A stretch of 5,038 nucleotides of DNA from Deltaproteobacteria bacterium (GTDB taxonomy: Bacteria; Desulfobacterota; Desulfuromonadia; Desulfuromonadales; Geopsychrobacteraceae): positions 1 to 5,038 of the forward strand of contig JAACTI010000146.1 in assembly GCA_009993495.1 (NCBI GenBank), read 5' to 3'. The position numbers and the translations under genes are program-made. This document shows positions 3,802 to 5,038 of this stretch, piece after piece. Within the stretch, counting starts at the first letter, position 1; every line of letters starts with the position of its first letter. Under the pieces are notes generated by a model. The model worked only from the letters and a program-made list of their open reading frames with translations, had not been told where the DNA came from and made no database searches.

Positions 3802-5038
3802 AACACCCCCTGCCCGACAACCAGAATCGTCGCCTGATCAAGCCAGCGCGCCAGCACATCGGGAATCGCAATCCCCAGCCACAACACCAGCAGCAGATGA
3901 AAAATCACCGGCAGCATATTGGCCGACACCGGCTTTTGCCCCGGCGGGGGCTCGCCGAAAACCATCGGTGCCACCTGGCGAAACATCCCGGCAAAGGCGA
4001 TGGACAAACCTATCAGCAACGGAATCACCAGCAGAGGCCAGCTTTTCATAGTCGCAGTAAACAACAAAAATTCGCTGGTAAAAACCCCGAAGGGCGGAAA
4101 TCCGGCAATGGCCGCCGTCCCAATGACAAAGCACCAGCCAATACGGGGTTGAGTTTGAATCAGTCCGCGAATATTGGCGATTTTCTGGCTGCCGGCCAAT
4201 TGCGCGGCATGGCCAACCGTGACGAAAATTGCGGATTTGGTCAAAGAATGCACAATCATGTGCAGCAGGCCGCCAAAGGTCGCCAAGGGCCCGCCGATGC
4301 CAAAGGCAAAGGTCATCAAGCCCATGTGTTCGATGGACGAATAGGAAAACAGGCGTTTAATATCTCTTTGGCGGTGAATCAACAGCCCGGCGACACAAAA
4401 AGACAGCAGACCAAAGCCCATCATCAAGTAGCCCGGCAGATGATTGCCGAGGGCCGGTTCAATCAACATTTTGTAGCGCACCACCGCATAGAGGGCGATA
4501 TTGAGCAGCAGGCCCGACAAAATCGCCGACATGGGTGTCGGCCCTTCGGAATGGGCATCGGGCAGCCAGTTGTGCAGGGGCACCAGACCGATTTTGGTGC
4601 CGTAACCCACCAGCAGAAACACAAAGGCCAGGATCAGCACCGTCGGTTCCAAAGCGTCGGCATGCTGTTTCAGTACTGTCCACAGCAGGGCATCATCGCG
4701 CCCCGGCAGGGCGCGTTCGGCGGCAAAATAAATCAGTACCGTGCCAAACAGCGCCTGGGCAATGCCGACCCCGCAGAGGATAAAATATTTCCAGCCGGCC
4801 TCAATCGATTCGGGGGTGCGGTAGAGGGACACCAGCAACACCGTCGCCAGGGTTGCCCCTTCGACCGCGACCCACAGAATCCCGAGATTATTGGTGGTCA
4901 GGGCGACGAGCATGGTGAGCAGAAAGCCCTGGTACATGGCATGATACAGACGCATCCGCGGGGCATCCACCCGGCCAATGGCGAGTTCGTGGGCCATGTA
5001 GGGGCGCGAGAAAATTGCGGTGGTAAAACCAACCAGGG
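3798..5038 (-). CDS. hyfF: HyfF-like proton-channel membrane subunit, 5' end missing
   Basis: The frame is open to the right edge; 13 further codons (LVGFTTAIFSRPY) precede the internal Met at 4997, so the true start lies outside the window. About 412 residues are visible, probably lacking some 70-90 N-terminal ones. The protein is a multi-pass member of the proton-conducting transporter family (NuoL/M/N, HycC, HyfB/D/F). Channel residues are present: Glu in WVAVEGATLA (codon 4862-4860), Lys in GYGTKIGLVPLHNWLPDAHS (codon 4595-4593), and Lys in HSLTKSAIF (codon 4238-4236), together with the family motif EGPTPMSAILSGLLLN. RTPESIEAGWKYFILCGVG matches HyfF more closely than NuoL/M/N. It should move protons or Na+ across the cytoplasmic membrane, driven by redox change in HyfG/HyfI. 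It overlaps hyfG by ATGA, so the two are co-translated; further hyf-like genes are expected upstream. Confidence 0.9.
   Translation of the reverse strand, partial: LVGFTTAIFSRPYMAHELAIGRVDAPRMRLYHAMYQGFLLTMLVALTTNNLGILWVAVEGATLATVLLVSLYRTPESIEAGWKYFILCGVGIAQALFGTVLIYFAAERALPGRDDALLWTVLKQHADALEPTVLILAFVFLLVGYGTKIGLVPLHNWLPDAHSEGPTPMSAILSGLLLNIALYAVVRYKMLIEPALGNHLPGYLMMGFGLLSFCVAGLLIHRQRDIKRLFSYSSIEHMGLMTFAFGIGGPLATFGGLLHMIVHSLTKSAIFVTVGHAAQLAGSQKIANIRGLIQTQPRIGWCFVIGTAAIAGFPPFGVFTSEFLLFTATMKSWPLLVIPLLIGLSIAFAGMFRQVAPMVFGEPPPGQKPVSANMLPVIFHLLLVLWLGIAIPDVLARWLDQATILVVGQGVL

Noticed and set aside
3160..3837. 225-codon plus-strand open frame opposite hyfG
   Set aside because: Lies wholly antisense to the well-conserved NuoC and NuoD domains and shows no recognisable motif.
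1..5038. CRISPR array, tRNA/rRNA genes, insertion sequence or attachment sites
   Set aside because: No regularly spaced repeats, no tRNA-like cloverleaf, no transposase motif and no terminal inverted repeats were seen.

Overview
The window looks like a proteobacterial chromosome segment, most likely gammaproteobacterial. The genes are moderately GC-rich, Shine-Dalgarno sites are of the GGAG/GGGG type, neighbouring genes overlap by ATGA, and the gene families fit. I cannot name the genus. The region encodes part of a membrane-bound complex of the hydrogenase-4/complex I superfamily. It is not a functional [NiFe] hydrogenase as written: all four nickel-binding cysteines of the large subunit are serines. 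This places it with the Ehr (energy-converting-hydrogenase-related) complexes.

Layout from right to left: a minus-strand operon enters at the right edge and encodes a HyfF-like proton-channel subunit (5' end missing), a HyfG-like fused NuoC/NuoD-type large subunit (4-base overlap), and, after 109 bases, a HyfI/NuoB-like [4Fe-4S] subunit. The 109-base gap holds a possible 19-codon hydrophobic ORF that ends two bases before hyfI. Converging on this operon from the left is a plus-strand gene (850-1551) for an excisionase-type helix-turn-helix fused to a PTS EIIA type-2 domain with the phosphorylatable histidine intact.

Left of that gene is a 393-base non-coding divergent promoter region (457-849). 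It has one TTGACA promoter on each strand, an A/T-tract block between them, and several short direct and inverted repeats that could be operators. The left promoter drives a second minus-strand operon: an unrecognised 86-residue protein with two predicted membrane segments, coupled by ATGA to a HyfB/NuoL-type antiporter-like subunit that runs off the left edge.

Working model (inference): the HyfF, HyfG and HyfI products form the channel and peripheral arm of an Ehr-like redox-driven ion pump. The left operon supplies another antiporter-like subunit plus a small accessory membrane protein. The HTH-EIIA protein is a local transcription factor whose activity may depend on PTS (probably nitrogen-PTS) phosphorylation. 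The most interesting points are the four Cys-to-Ser changes, the HTH-EIIA regulator between the two operons, and the two small membrane-protein candidates.
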